Source: Candidatus Ornithoclostridium excrementipullorum (GTDB taxonomy: Bacteria; Bacillota; Clostridia; Christensenellales; UBA3700). Taken from it: a stretch of 48,661 bases of DNA. Numbering within the stretch: the first letter of the stretch is position 1; the number at the start of each line of letters is the position of its first letter. This document shows positions 34,699 through 43,000 of this stretch, one piece after another. The position numbers and the translations under genes were made by a program. The stretch covers positions 1-48,661 of the forward strand of contig DVKK01000045.1 in the NCBI GenBank assembly GCA_018716085.1. Reading direction: 5' to 3'. A model generated the notes under the pieces. That model saw only the letters and a list, made by a program, of their open reading frames with translations, did no database searches and was not told the origin of the DNA.

Positions 34699-34728
34699 CC
34701 TGTCGGGATAAATAAAAAGGAGAAAAAT

Positions 34729-36237
34729 ATGGCAATAAAGACGTTGGGTTATTTTACGAACAACGAGTTCGTCATGTCGGGGACGGACAAATACTATCCG
34801 GTGTTCGATCCGTCCACGGGAGAGCAGATAGCGCGTATGCCGCGCTGTACGACCGCAGAGATCGCCGCTGTGATCGACAACGCGCACGAGGCTTATAAGA
34901 AATGGTCGCGCGTGCCCGTCATAAAAAGGGTGCAGGTGCTGTACAGACTTCGCTCCCTCCTCGACGAGCATATGGACGAGCTCACCGAAATGTGCGCGCG
35001 CGAGCACGGCAAGAATTGGGACGAGAGCAAGGGGGATATCCTCAAGGCGAAAGAGGGAACGGAGCTTGCCTGTTCGATGCCGTCGCTGTTGCAGGGCGAG
35101 AGCCTGATGGACGCGTCCACGGGTTACGATACCGTATTGTACCGCGAACCGATGGGCGTTTTCGCGGGCATAGCGCCGTTCAATTTCCCCGCAATGATAC
35201 CTATGGGGTGGATGGCGCCGGTCTGCATCGCCTGCGGTAACGCGATCGTGCTCAAAGTCGCCGGCGCCACGCCGATGACGTCGCTGCGTATCGCCGAACT
35301 GTATAAAGAAGCGGGACTGCCCGACGGCGTGCTCAACATCGTCAGCTGCGACCGCAACGACACTCAGGAGTTGATCAGCAACGACAAAATAGTCGGAGTC
35401 ACGTTCGTCGGCTCGACCAAGGTGGGCAGATATATCTACGAGACCGCCGCAAAATACGGCAAGAGGGTCCAGTGTCTGTGCGAGGCGAAAAATCACGCGC
35501 TCGTACTCAACGACGCCGCGCTGGACAGGACCGCCGCGGGCATCGTCAATGCGGCTTACGGCTGCGCGGGCGAGAGATGCATGGCTCTGCCCGTGGTCGT
35601 TGTTCAGGAAGGTATAGCCGACGCGCTCGTTTCCAAGATCAAACAGCTTGCGGAACAGATCAAGGTCGGACCCGCCTACGACAAGGCGACCAAGCTCGGA
35701 CCCGTGTACAGCAAAGAGCACAGAGAGAGCGTCGTCGCATGGATAGAAAAGGGACTGCAAGAGGGAGCGGAGCTCGTGCTCGACGGCAGGAACATTGTCG
35801 TGAAGGGATACGAAAAAGGCTTCTACCTCGGCCCCACGATCCTCGACAGAGTATCGCCGGAAATGACGGTCGGTCAGCGCGAGATATTCGGGCCCGTGTT
35901 GTGCATCAAGAGAGTGAAAACGTTCGAAGAGGGATTGGCGCTGATGAACGCGAATCCTTTCGCAAACGGTTCGGTCGTCTATACGCAGAACGGCTATTAC
36001 GCCCGCGAGTTCGTGCGCAACACGGACGGAGGCATGGTAGGCGTCAACGTCGGCATACCCGTTCCGGTGGGAGTGTTCTCGTTCACGGGGCACAAGCACT
36101 CGTTCTTCGGCGATCTGCATTGCCTGGGCAGAGACAGCTTCAAGTTCTATACCGACAGCAAGACCGTGACCACGCATTGGTTCGACGAACACGAAGCCAA
36201 GTCCACCGACGTTTCCACGTGGGACGGCACGATCTGA
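34729..36237 (+). CDS. iolA: Methylmalonate/malonate-semialdehyde dehydrogenase (CoA-acylating)
   Basis: A 502-residue aldehyde dehydrogenase of the MmsA branch, which converts malonate semialdehyde from IolJ to acetyl-CoA with NAD and CoA. It begins with the MmsA-type TLGYFTNNEFV. NAD-binding residues are in GVTFVGSTKVGRYIYE, and the catalytic cysteine is residue 284 in AGERCMALPVVVV. The GAIAPFNFP-type segment appears as GIAPFNFPAMIPMGW. AAAGGAG precedes ATG 34729. It follows iolE by 30 nt. Confidence 0.93.
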   Translation: MAIKTLGYFTNNEFVMSGTDKYYPVFDPSTGEQIARMPRCTTAEIAAVIDNAHEAYKKWSRVPVIKRVQVLYRLRSLLDEHMDELTEMCAREHGKNWDESKGDILKAKEGTELACSMPSLLQGESLMDASTGYDTVLYREPMGVFAGIAPFNFPAMIPMGWMAPVCIACGNAIVLKVAGATPMTSLRIAELYKEAGLPDGVLNIVSCDRNDTQELISNDKIVGVTFVGSTKVGRYIYETAAKYGKRVQCLCEAKNHALVLNDAALDRTAAGIVNAAYGCAGERCMALPVVVVQEGIADALVSKIKQLAEQIKVGPAYDKATKLGPVYSKEHRESVVAWIEKGLQEGAELVLDGRNIVVKGYEKGFYLGPTILDRVSPEMTVGQREIFGPVLCIKRVKTFEEGLALMNANPFANGSVVYTQNGYYAREFVRNTDGGMVGVNVGIPVPVGVFSFTGHKHSFFGDLHCLGRDSFKFYTDSKTVTTHWFDEHEAKSTDVSTWDGTI

Positions 36238-36247
36238 GGAGGTCTTT

Positions 36248-37261
36248 ATGGTAAGGATAGGAATAATAGGAGCGGGCAGGATCGGCAAAGTCCACTGCGA
36301 GTCTATAGGGAGATACGTCAAAAACGCCGTCGTCGCGTGCGTGGCGGATCCGTTCATGGACGAGGGAACGGAGCAAACGCTCAGGGCTCTCGGAGCCGAA
36401 AAGGTCACGAAAGATTATCGCGAGATACTTGCGGACAAGTCCGTAGACGCGGTCCTCATATGTTCGTCCACCGATACTCACGCGCAGATCTCCGTCGAGG
36501 CGATAAAGGCGGGCAAGCACGTGTTTTGCGAAAAACCCGTGGATCACGACGTCAAAAAGATACTGACGGTCAAGGAAGCTCTGCAAGGCGGCGGCGTAAA
36601 GTATCAGGTGGGATTCAACCGCCGTTTCGACCACAACTTCGAGGCGGTCAAGAAAGCGATAGACGCGGGCAGGATAGGGCATCTCGACGTGTTGAAGATA
36701 TGCTCGCGCGATCCCGCCGCGCCGTCTGCCGACTACATAAAAGTCAGCGGAGGGATATTCCTCGATATGACGATACACGATTTCGATATGGTCAGATATC
36801 TGTCGTCGGACGAGGTCGAGAGCGTTTACGCCGTGGGAGGCGTGACCGTGGACAAAGCGATAGGGGAAGCGGGAGATATAGATACCGCCGTCGTCACGAT
36901 GAAGCTCAAAGGCGGTGCGCTGGCGGTGATAGACAACTGCCGCCGCGCGGCTTACGGTTACGATCAAAGAGCCGAAGCGTTCGGCTCGCTCGGTCAGATC
37001 GCGGTCGCCAACGACGCCTCTTCCACCGCGGTCATTTCCGACGCGAACGGAGTGACTGCCGAAAAACCGCTCTATTTCTTTCTCGAACGCTATATGCAGG
37101 CATACGTCAAGGAAGTGTCCGAGTTCGTACGCTGCATAGAGGAAGACAGACCCGTGCCCGTCGGTATAGAGGACGGCTTGCAGGCCGTCGTGATAGGGCT
37201 TGCGGCAAAGAGATCTTTGCAGACGGGAGCGCCTGTAAGGCTTGACGATATCGTTCGTTGA
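36248..37261 (+). CDS. iolG: Inositol 2-dehydrogenase (Gfo/Idh/MocA family)
   Basis: A 337-residue NAD-dependent oxidoreductase. The Rossmann motif is VRIGIIGAGRIGKVHCESI, the catalytic lysine lies in FCEKPVDHDVKK, and DMTIHDFDMVRYL supplies the active-site aspartate and histidine. It oxidises myo-inositol (or scyllo-/chiro-inositol) to the 2-keto form, the first step of the pathway. Family members differ in substrate, so iolG rests largely on operon context. AGGAGG lies 4-5 nt before ATG 36248. It is the last gene before a terminator. Confidence 0.9.
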   Translation: MVRIGIIGAGRIGKVHCESIGRYVKNAVVACVADPFMDEGTEQTLRALGAEKVTKDYREILADKSVDAVLICSSTDTHAQISVEAIKAGKHVFCEKPVDHDVKKILTVKEALQGGGVKYQVGFNRRFDHNFEAVKKAIDAGRIGHLDVLKICSRDPAAPSADYIKVSGGIFLDMTIHDFDMVRYLSSDEVESVYAVGGVTVDKAIGEAGDIDTAVVTMKLKGGALAVIDNCRRAAYGYDQRAEAFGSLGQIAVANDASSTAVISDANGVTAEKPLYFFLERYMQAYVKEVSEFVRCIEEDRPVPVGIEDGLQAVVIGLAAKRSLQTGAPVRLDDIVR

Positions 37262-37288
37262 CGGGACGGAATGATCGCAGAAACGATA

Positions 37289-37313
37289 ACGCGCCGCGAT
37301 ACGGCGCGTTTTT
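37289..37313 (+). terminator. Terminator of the inositol operon
   Basis: ACGCGCCG (37289-37296) pairs with CGGCGCGT (37302-37309) around a 5-nt loop, followed by a T-run to 37313. It lies 28 nt after the iolG stop. The rest of 37314-37590 shows nothing recognisable. Confidence 0.9.
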
Positions 37314-37591
37314 CGTTATCGGCGGGTCGTATTTTCGGGACAACGCGTTAACGAACAAAGAGTTTATACGAAAACGGCAGTATAATAAAGCGGCGACGGA
37401 ATAAAATGAGAGGGCGATCTGCGTATTATATTTATTGCAGTATCGCGAAGCGCCGACGCCTGCGTAAATACCGCAAAGAAGAAACAAGTTTAAGAAGGAT
37501 ATCGGGGCTGACGGGACGCGATATAAGCATAATATCGTGAAAAGTATGCCGCATATGACGATATAACATTAAAGAATTGAATGCGGCGATG

Positions 37592-37620
37592 TTGACATAT
37601 ATCTTTTGTTATAGTATAAT
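37592..37620 (+). promoter_or_regulatory. Full-consensus sigma-A promoter
   Basis: TTGACA (37592-37597), a 17-nt spacer and TATAAT (37615-37620), both perfect. It serves the two zinc-ribbon genes. A small 5-bp hairpin (37632-37646) lies in the leader before AAGGAGG. Confidence 0.88.
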
Positions 37621-37676
37621 ATAAATATAAGCGGACGGAAAGTCCGTTTGCGAAGGAGGAAAAGGAGGAAAAAGAT

Positions 37677-38087
37677 ATGTATTGTGCGAAATGCGGTACC
37701 AAGGCGGAAGAGGGGGATACCTTTTGCCGTAAGTGCGGCGCAAAGCTGGGAGACTCTTCCGAGGCGGCTGAACAGACTTCCGCCGACGTCGGCGAGGCGC
37801 AAAAGGGCGACGCTCCCGCTCCGCAGCAGTTCAGATACGGCAACGACAGCGGCTTTTCCGAATCGGGCAGATATCCGTCCAGCGACAATCCCGAGTACAA
37901 GGCTTCGGGCGGTTGGGCTCTGCTCGGTTTTCTGATCCCGTTGGTGGGGCTTATACTCTATCTCGTTTGGCGCGACAAAAACCGCGCCGACGCGGCGAAG
38001 GGGCGGAAGGCGGGCAAAGGCGCGCTTGCGGGCGTGATAGTGTGGGTGGTTATTTCTATCCTGTCGTTTGTCATCGGTCTTCTGTAA
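37677..38087 (+). CDS. Zinc-ribbon membrane protein
   Basis: A 136-residue protein. The N-terminal zinc ribbon (MYCAKCGTKAEEGDTFCRKC) uses two CxxC pairs. A polar, low-complexity linker follows (about residues 28-80). Then come a helix pair: WALLGFLIPLVGLILYLVW and a second hydrophobic segment at the C-terminus. Small proteins of this layout are common in Clostridia and mostly of unknown role. It has a consensus promoter, suggesting high expression. It forms a two-gene unit with its paralogue 12 nt downstream. Confidence 0.85.
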   Translation: MYCAKCGTKAEEGDTFCRKCGAKLGDSSEAAEQTSADVGEAQKGDAPAPQQFRYGNDSGFSESGRYPSSDNPEYKASGGWALLGFLIPLVGLILYLVWRDKNRADAAKGRKAGKGALAGVIVWVVISILSFVIGLL

Positions 38088-38099
38088 GGAGGTAGAAAT

Positions 38100-38507
38100 A
38101 TGTTTTGTCCTAATTGCGGAGCGAAAGCCAACGAAGGCGATAAATTCTGCCGCTCGTGCGGCGCGAGGCTGAACGCCGACAGCGAGCCGATATTCGAGGG
38201 ACAGCCCGATACTGCGGAACAGATGCCCCCGCAGGGCAGGCAATACGACCGCCGTACGGACGACGTATACCGCGACCGCGAACGGCGCGACCGTAACGGC
38301 GAAAACGCGCAGGAGAGCGCAGGCTGGGCGGTACTCGGATTTTTCTTTCCGCTCGTGGGATTGATCCTGTATCTTATCTGGTACGACGATCATCGCAGAA
38401 GAGCGAAACTTGCGGGTAAAGGCGCGCTCATAGGCGTGATAACGGAGGTCGTCTTCTTTATACTCTGGTTCGTGATAGTGATGGTGATCTCCATGTCGGT
38501 GATGTGA
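38100..38507 (+). CDS. Zinc-ribbon membrane protein, paralogue of the preceding gene
   Basis: A 135-residue protein with the same layout: zinc ribbon (MFCPNCGAKANEGDKFCRSC), an Arg/Asp-rich linker (RRTDDVYRDRERRDRN), and two hydrophobic segments, the first reading WAVLGFFFPLVGLILYLIW as in its neighbour. The shared order and motifs indicate a tandem duplication followed by linker divergence. AAGGAGG lies 8 nt before the ATG. Two terminators follow. The function is unknown. Confidence 0.85.
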   Translation: MFCPNCGAKANEGDKFCRSCGARLNADSEPIFEGQPDTAEQMPPQGRQYDRRTDDVYRDRERRDRNGENAQESAGWAVLGFFFPLVGLILYLIWYDDHRRRAKLAGKGALIGVITEVVFFILWFVIVMVISMSVM

Positions 38508-38605
38508 CGTCGGCGGGATCTTGCCTCGCAGAGTCAAGTCGCGCGAGGCAGTGACGGCGCCGTGCGAAACGGCGGATGATCTCAGACGTTTGCGATACTT
38601 TTCGG

Positions 38606-38637
38606 GATCGGCGTTTTTACGCCGATCTCGTTTTTTT
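38606..38637 (+). terminator. Strong terminator after the zinc-ribbon genes
   Basis: GATCGGCG (38606-38613) pairs perfectly with CGCCGATC (38620-38627), with a 6-nt loop; TCG and seven T residues follow. Confidence 0.9.
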
Positions 38638-38647
38638 GCGTTGTCAG

Positions 38648-38685
38648 CGCCTTCGGATCCCGCTCGGCGACCCGAAGGCGTTTTT
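38648..38685 (+). terminator. Second terminator in tandem
   Basis: CGCCTTCGG (38648-38656) pairs with CCGAAGGCG (38672-38680) around a 15-nt loop, followed by five T residues. It insulates the recombinase gene from upstream transcription. The remaining 38686-38903 stretch shows only a weak -10-like TATTAT (38875-38880) with TTTTAC 17 nt before it. Confidence 0.85.
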
Positions 38686-38903
38686 CTTTATCGCGCTTGT
38701 CTTCGCGGAGCGCAGAGGCGATACCCGACGCGGAGGCTTTTGCCGCGTTTGCGGCTTTTCGGACAGACGAACGCAAACTGCGTATCGTCGCTTTTTCACG
38801 GCAACGAGGGGCGTCGGGGCTTTATATCGGCACGCATATGTTTCGAGCGTCTTTTACGGGGACGGGTTTTGCGTTATTATATTTTTATCGGAGGTATATA
38901 CAA

Positions 38904-39845
38904 ATGATAAAATTCAATTACGCTGTAAGATCGTGGCTCGACGGAGAGTTGAAAGCGAGAGTAAAGCGGCGCACGCGTCTTCGTTACCGCGCCATCGCAT
39001 TGGAGTGCATCGTGCCCGCGATAGGCGCGGACAAAGACGTCGCTCTCGTGACTTCGGACGATCTGCTCGCCGTCGTGGACGCGCTTCGCAACAGACGCCG
39101 AGGCTCGGAGGAAAGAGAACTGTCGCCCGCCACCGTCAATCTCGTTATAGCCGTCATGCGCGGCATATTCGGGCATTCCTGCCGTATGGGGTGGAGAAAA
39201 GACGATCCGTCGCTCGCGCTCAAACGCATGAGGACTCGACCGAAGACGATCGAGGTGTTCACCGTTGCGGAACAGACGTATATGGAAGAATACGTGTATT
39301 ATTCGAAAGACGACAGATTGAAGGCTCCGCTTCTGAGCCTGTATACGGGGATGCGCATCGGCGAAATACTCGCGTTGGAGTGGGCGGACGTCGATTTTTA
39401 CGAAAGGACCGTGACCGTGTCCAAAGAAAAATATTTCGTCAAGGACGACGACGGAACGTGGCGCACCTATATCGATTCGCCGAAATCCGCCGCTTCTGAG
39501 CGCACGATCCCTCTGTGCGAAAAGGCGGTCGCCTTGCTTAAAAGCATAGATCCGACGGCGAAATGGGCGAAGAGATCGGTATTCCGCTCCGAAAACAGTC
39601 CTCTCAGCGTAAGGCAATGTCAGTATCTTTTCGGCTCGATGCTGAAAAAGTGCAGGGTGAAACAACGCAACTTCCATACTTTAAGGCACACTTTCGCGAC
39701 CAGACTTCTGGAAAGGGGAGTCGACCTGAAAACATTGAGCGAGCTGCTGGGCCACGAAAACATGAACGTGACCATGAAAACGTATTGTCATACTCTCATG
39801 AGGACTAAACGCGAAGCGGTCGAGCGGTTGGACAGGACGCGGTAG
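38904..39845 (+). CDS. Tyrosine recombinase, probable invertase of the adjacent switch
   Basis: A 313-residue integrase-family protein with an N-terminal SAM-like DNA-binding domain (about 1-105) and a catalytic domain. All catalytic residues are visible: R151 (TGMRIGE), K194 (DSPKSAASERT), H258 and R261 (HTLRHTFATRL), H284 (LLGHENMN) and the nucleophile Y294 (MKTYCHT). ATG 38904 is chosen over the longer frame from 38697 because GGAGG lies 9 nt upstream and the added residues cross non-coding sequence. The gene ends 23 nt before the first of two inverted 29-bp recombination sites flanking a promoter. No other phage or transposon genes are near, so a dedicated invertase role fits better than mobile-element integration (inference). 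Confidence 0.92.
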   Translation: MIKFNYAVRSWLDGELKARVKRRTRLRYRAIALECIVPAIGADKDVALVTSDDLLAVVDALRNRRRGSEERELSPATVNLVIAVMRGIFGHSCRMGWRKDDPSLALKRMRTRPKTIEVFTVAEQTYMEEYVYYSKDDRLKAPLLSLYTGMRIGEILALEWADVDFYERTVTVSKEKYFVKDDDGTWRTYIDSPKSAASERTIPLCEKAVALLKSIDPTAKWAKRSVFRSENSPLSVRQCQYLFGSMLKKCRVKQRNFHTLRHTFATRLLERGVDLKTLSELLGHENMNVTMKTYCHTLMRTKREAVERLDRTR

Positions 39846-39868
39846 ATAGCGGCTGTGAGCGAAAAAAA

Positions 39869-39897
39869 TTGACATGGAACAGTATATTCCATGTTAA
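39869..39897 (+). repeat. Left recombination site (inverted repeat IRL)
   Basis: 29 bp arranged as arm TTGACATGGAA, 7-bp core CAGTATA, then arm TTCCATGTTAA. The two arms are inverted copies of each other apart from one base, which is the usual form of a tyrosine recombinase core site. The same site occurs reversed at 40038-40066 with 27 of 29 bases identical and an identical core. Confidence 0.93.
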
Positions 39898-40037
39898 CTT
39901 TCTGTTTACATAATACCCCTTGTGTTAGCGAATGTCAACATCTTGTTATAAAATAATTTTTTGTCGTCTTTTTGTCGTCGCGAAAATCTCCGCAAACCGC
40001 ATATTTTCAGAAATTATGCGGCTGTACGTGGCAAAAT
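39898..40037. promoter_or_regulatory. Invertible 140-bp promoter segment
   Basis: Bounded by the two inverted sites. On the minus strand it contains TTGACA (39938-39933), a 17-nt spacer and TATTAT (39915-39910), a near-consensus promoter pointing left, toward the recombinase gene. Recombination between the sites would place this promoter with its -10 at about 40020-40025, reading right into the large lipoprotein gene with a leader of about 48 nt. In the present orientation the only rightward candidate is an extended -10, TGTTATAAA (39944-39952), without a good -35. The sequence therefore probably shows the OFF or low state. Inversion is predicted, not observed. Confidence 0.85.
39910..39938 (-). 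promoter_or_regulatory. Near-consensus promoter inside the invertible segment
   Basis: TTGACA, 17 nt, TATTAT on the minus strand. As sequenced, the transcript would cross the left site and run antisense into the 3' end of the recombinase gene. Confidence 0.85.
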
Positions 40038-40066
40038 TTGACATCGAATATACTGTTCCATGTCAA
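40038..40066 (-). repeat. Right recombination site (inverted repeat IRR)
   Basis: Read on the minus strand: arm TTGACATGGAA, core CAGTATA, arm TTCGATGTCAA. It differs from the left site at two bases, both in the outer arm. Because the cores are identical and oppositely oriented, recombination gives inversion rather than excision. It ends 13 nt before the ATG at 40080. Confidence 0.93.
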
Positions 40067-40079
40067 GTGAGGAGAGGTC

Positions 40080-43000
40080 ATGAAGAAAAATTTTGCTGCG
40101 ATTATCGCACTTTTGCTGGCGTTGGTCATGACGTTTGCCGCGTGCGTTACGGACGAGGAAACTCCCGAAACGCCGCCTGCGGAATATACCGTGACTTTCG
40201 ATACCGACGGGGGCTCCGTGATAGCTCCCGTAAAAGTGAAAGAAGGCGAAAAAGTGAGCCGTCCCGCAGATCCGACCAAGAGCGGTTGGTCGTTTGCGGG
40301 GTGGTATGCCGACGAGGGGACAAGCACCGCGTTCGACTTCGGCAAGCCGATAACGGGCGACACGACCGTCTACGCGAAATGGAACAGGGAGATGCGCGAG
40401 TTTGTCGTCGCTTTCGACAGTTCGGGCGGCAGCGCCGTCGCCTCTCAGACGGTACGTGAGGGCTCGACGGTACAAGAGCCGACTCCTCCGACAAGGAACG
40501 GCTATGACTTCGAGGGATGGTATGCGGACAGGGATCTGACCGTGCCGTTCATATTCTCCACGCCGGTAACGGCGGGCTTTACTCTGTACGCAAAGTGGGC
40601 GGAAAGAGTTTTTTACACGGTTACGTTCGACTCCAACGGCGGCAGCGCCGTCGCTTCCCAGTCCGTGAGAAAGGGCAGCTCGGCGCAAAGACCCGACGAT
40701 CCCGAGCGCACGGATTACACGTTCACGGGGTGGTACACGGACAGACAGGACGGAAGTTCCAATTACGATTTTTCAAGACCCGTCAACGGAAATATCACGC
40801 TTTACGCGCATTGGTCGCAGAACTTCGCCACGGTCACGTTCGTGCTCAACAACGGCGAGGCGGATCTCGTGACGTACGTGGACAAAGGAGAGAGGCTCTC
40901 GCGACCCAACGATCCGATAAGAAGCGGCTGGGTCTTTACGGGGTGGTACAGCGATAAAAACTGCACGCTGCCGTATGATTTCGACGCGGAGATAAACGAC
41001 GACGAAGATTTCGTCTACGCGGGCTGGCGCAGGCTCGAATATTATACCGTACTGATAGATACGGACGGCGGTACGCCCGTACAGTCGCAGACGGTAGCGG
41101 AAGGCGGATTCGCGTCGGCTCCCGACGTCGTACCCGAAAAGGAAGGATATTACTTTACCGGCTGGTTCGCCGACGAGGACTATACCGTTCCGTTCGATTT
41201 CGCAACGACTCCGATCAGGGACGACATCACCGTATATGCGGGCTGGGACGACAATATACTCGTTCAATTCGATGCCGACGGGGGTACGCCGTTGCTCGAA
41301 CAGATAGTGATAAACGCCCAGAGCGGCACGGTACAGCAGCCCGCGACCCCCGAAAGGGATGGGTATACGTTCGGCGGCTGGTACGTCGACGCGGCGCGCA
41401 CCGTCGCGGCGAGTTTCCCGTGTACGGTGACGGCGGATACCAACTTCTATGCGAAGTGGAACGACGAAGTGAGTTCCGTGACCGTCAGATTCGAGCTTGC
41501 GAAACTTGCCGACAACGGCGATCTCGTGTTCGAGCCTTTCTCCAAACAGTCTTTGACGGTGACCAAAGGCACTCCCGTAACGCAGGAAATGGTCTCGGCG
41601 CCGGGTGATCTGACGGCTACCGACGTCGGAGGAGGACAACACACGATGATGTTCTCTTATTGGAGTTTCCGCGAGTATTGCAAAGAGAAAACGGGAGGCG
41701 ACAGCACGCCCGTCACGGAGATGGTCCTGTTCCCGATAGACACGCAGGGCAGGGACGAGATAACCCTTTATGCGGTCTACCGCGAGATAGAAGAGGACGA
41801 AACGCGCGCGACTCTGACGATACATCCCAACAACGGCGCGTCCGACACCGTGGTGTACGGCGTAGCGGGACAGACTATCGGCGCGGATCTTGACAGGGGC
41901 AATCTCCAACCCATGTATTCCGGTCCGGGAAAAGAAGCGCCCGTCCGCGCGGGATATCGGGTCACGGGATATTACAAGACCGACGATCTGAGTTCCGATC
42001 ACACCGAGGACAACGTATATCAGGTCCCGTTCCTGCTGGCAGAGGAGCAGAACGATTGTTATCTGCGTTGGGAAGAGGTCGAGCCCGTAGGCGTTATCTT
42101 CAATTATTACACGGTCGGCGGCGGCTGGGAGACGGCTTCCGCAGAAGCCGGATACAACGACTACATACCGCGTCCCGAGAGCAGGTTCCTGGACGGATAC
42201 GTCTTTGACGGCTGGTATACCGAGAGAGGCAATTACAATCCCGAAACCAGATTTGACTTCGAGAACACGCGCGTCACGGAGAGCCTGATATCGTATTCTT
42301 CGTCGGGCGAGAGGAGAGTGACGCTGTACGCGAAATACATAAAGGACGGAGTAAAGATCGCATTCGACGCGCAGGGCGGCTCCGCGGTCGATTCCGTCGT
42401 GTTGGAGAGGGGATCGAGCATAGGCGAACTGCCCACGCCGTCCCGCAACGGCTACGTGTTCGACGGCTGGTACACCGATCCCGCCTGCACGCAGTTTTTC
42501 TCGGCGGACACGGCGGTGACGGGAGATATAACGCTTTACGCCGCATGGGGAGGCGAATCTTCCGACCTCGGGCTGTTCCGCTTCGTGACCGCGGACGACG
42601 GATATAAAGTCGCGCTCGCCGATACCGTTAACAAGGCGAGCGTTACCGAGCTTGTCGTGCCGACCACATACAACGGACTGCCGGTCGTGGGCGTGCAGGA
42701 ATACGGATTCGAAGATTGCGTGAATCTCGTTTCGGTTGTTCTTCCGCGCACTACGAGCATCATATCTTACCATGCGTTCGAGAACTGTACTTCGCTGCGC
42801 ACGGTGACGGTTGGCGGAACTTCGCTGCGCGAGATAGGTTTCGGCGTGTTTGAGGGCTGTTCCGCGCTGGAAGAGGTCGAGATAGACGAATCGGCGCGCA
42901 TAAATTGGGTATACGGAAACGTATTCTGCGATTCGCCGGCGATGACGGAGCAGCTCGAACAGAGCGACGGACTGTATTATTGGCGCGATATATTGATGGG

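Noticed and set aside
38697..38903. Longer form of the recombinase
   Set aside because: The added residues are low-complexity and cross non-coding sequence just after a terminator; GGAGG supports ATG 38904.
38904..40066. Integrated phage or transposon
   Set aside because: A tyrosine recombinase is present, but no other mobile-element genes are. The inverted sites lie between it and the next gene rather than flanking the recombinase, which fits promoter inversion instead.
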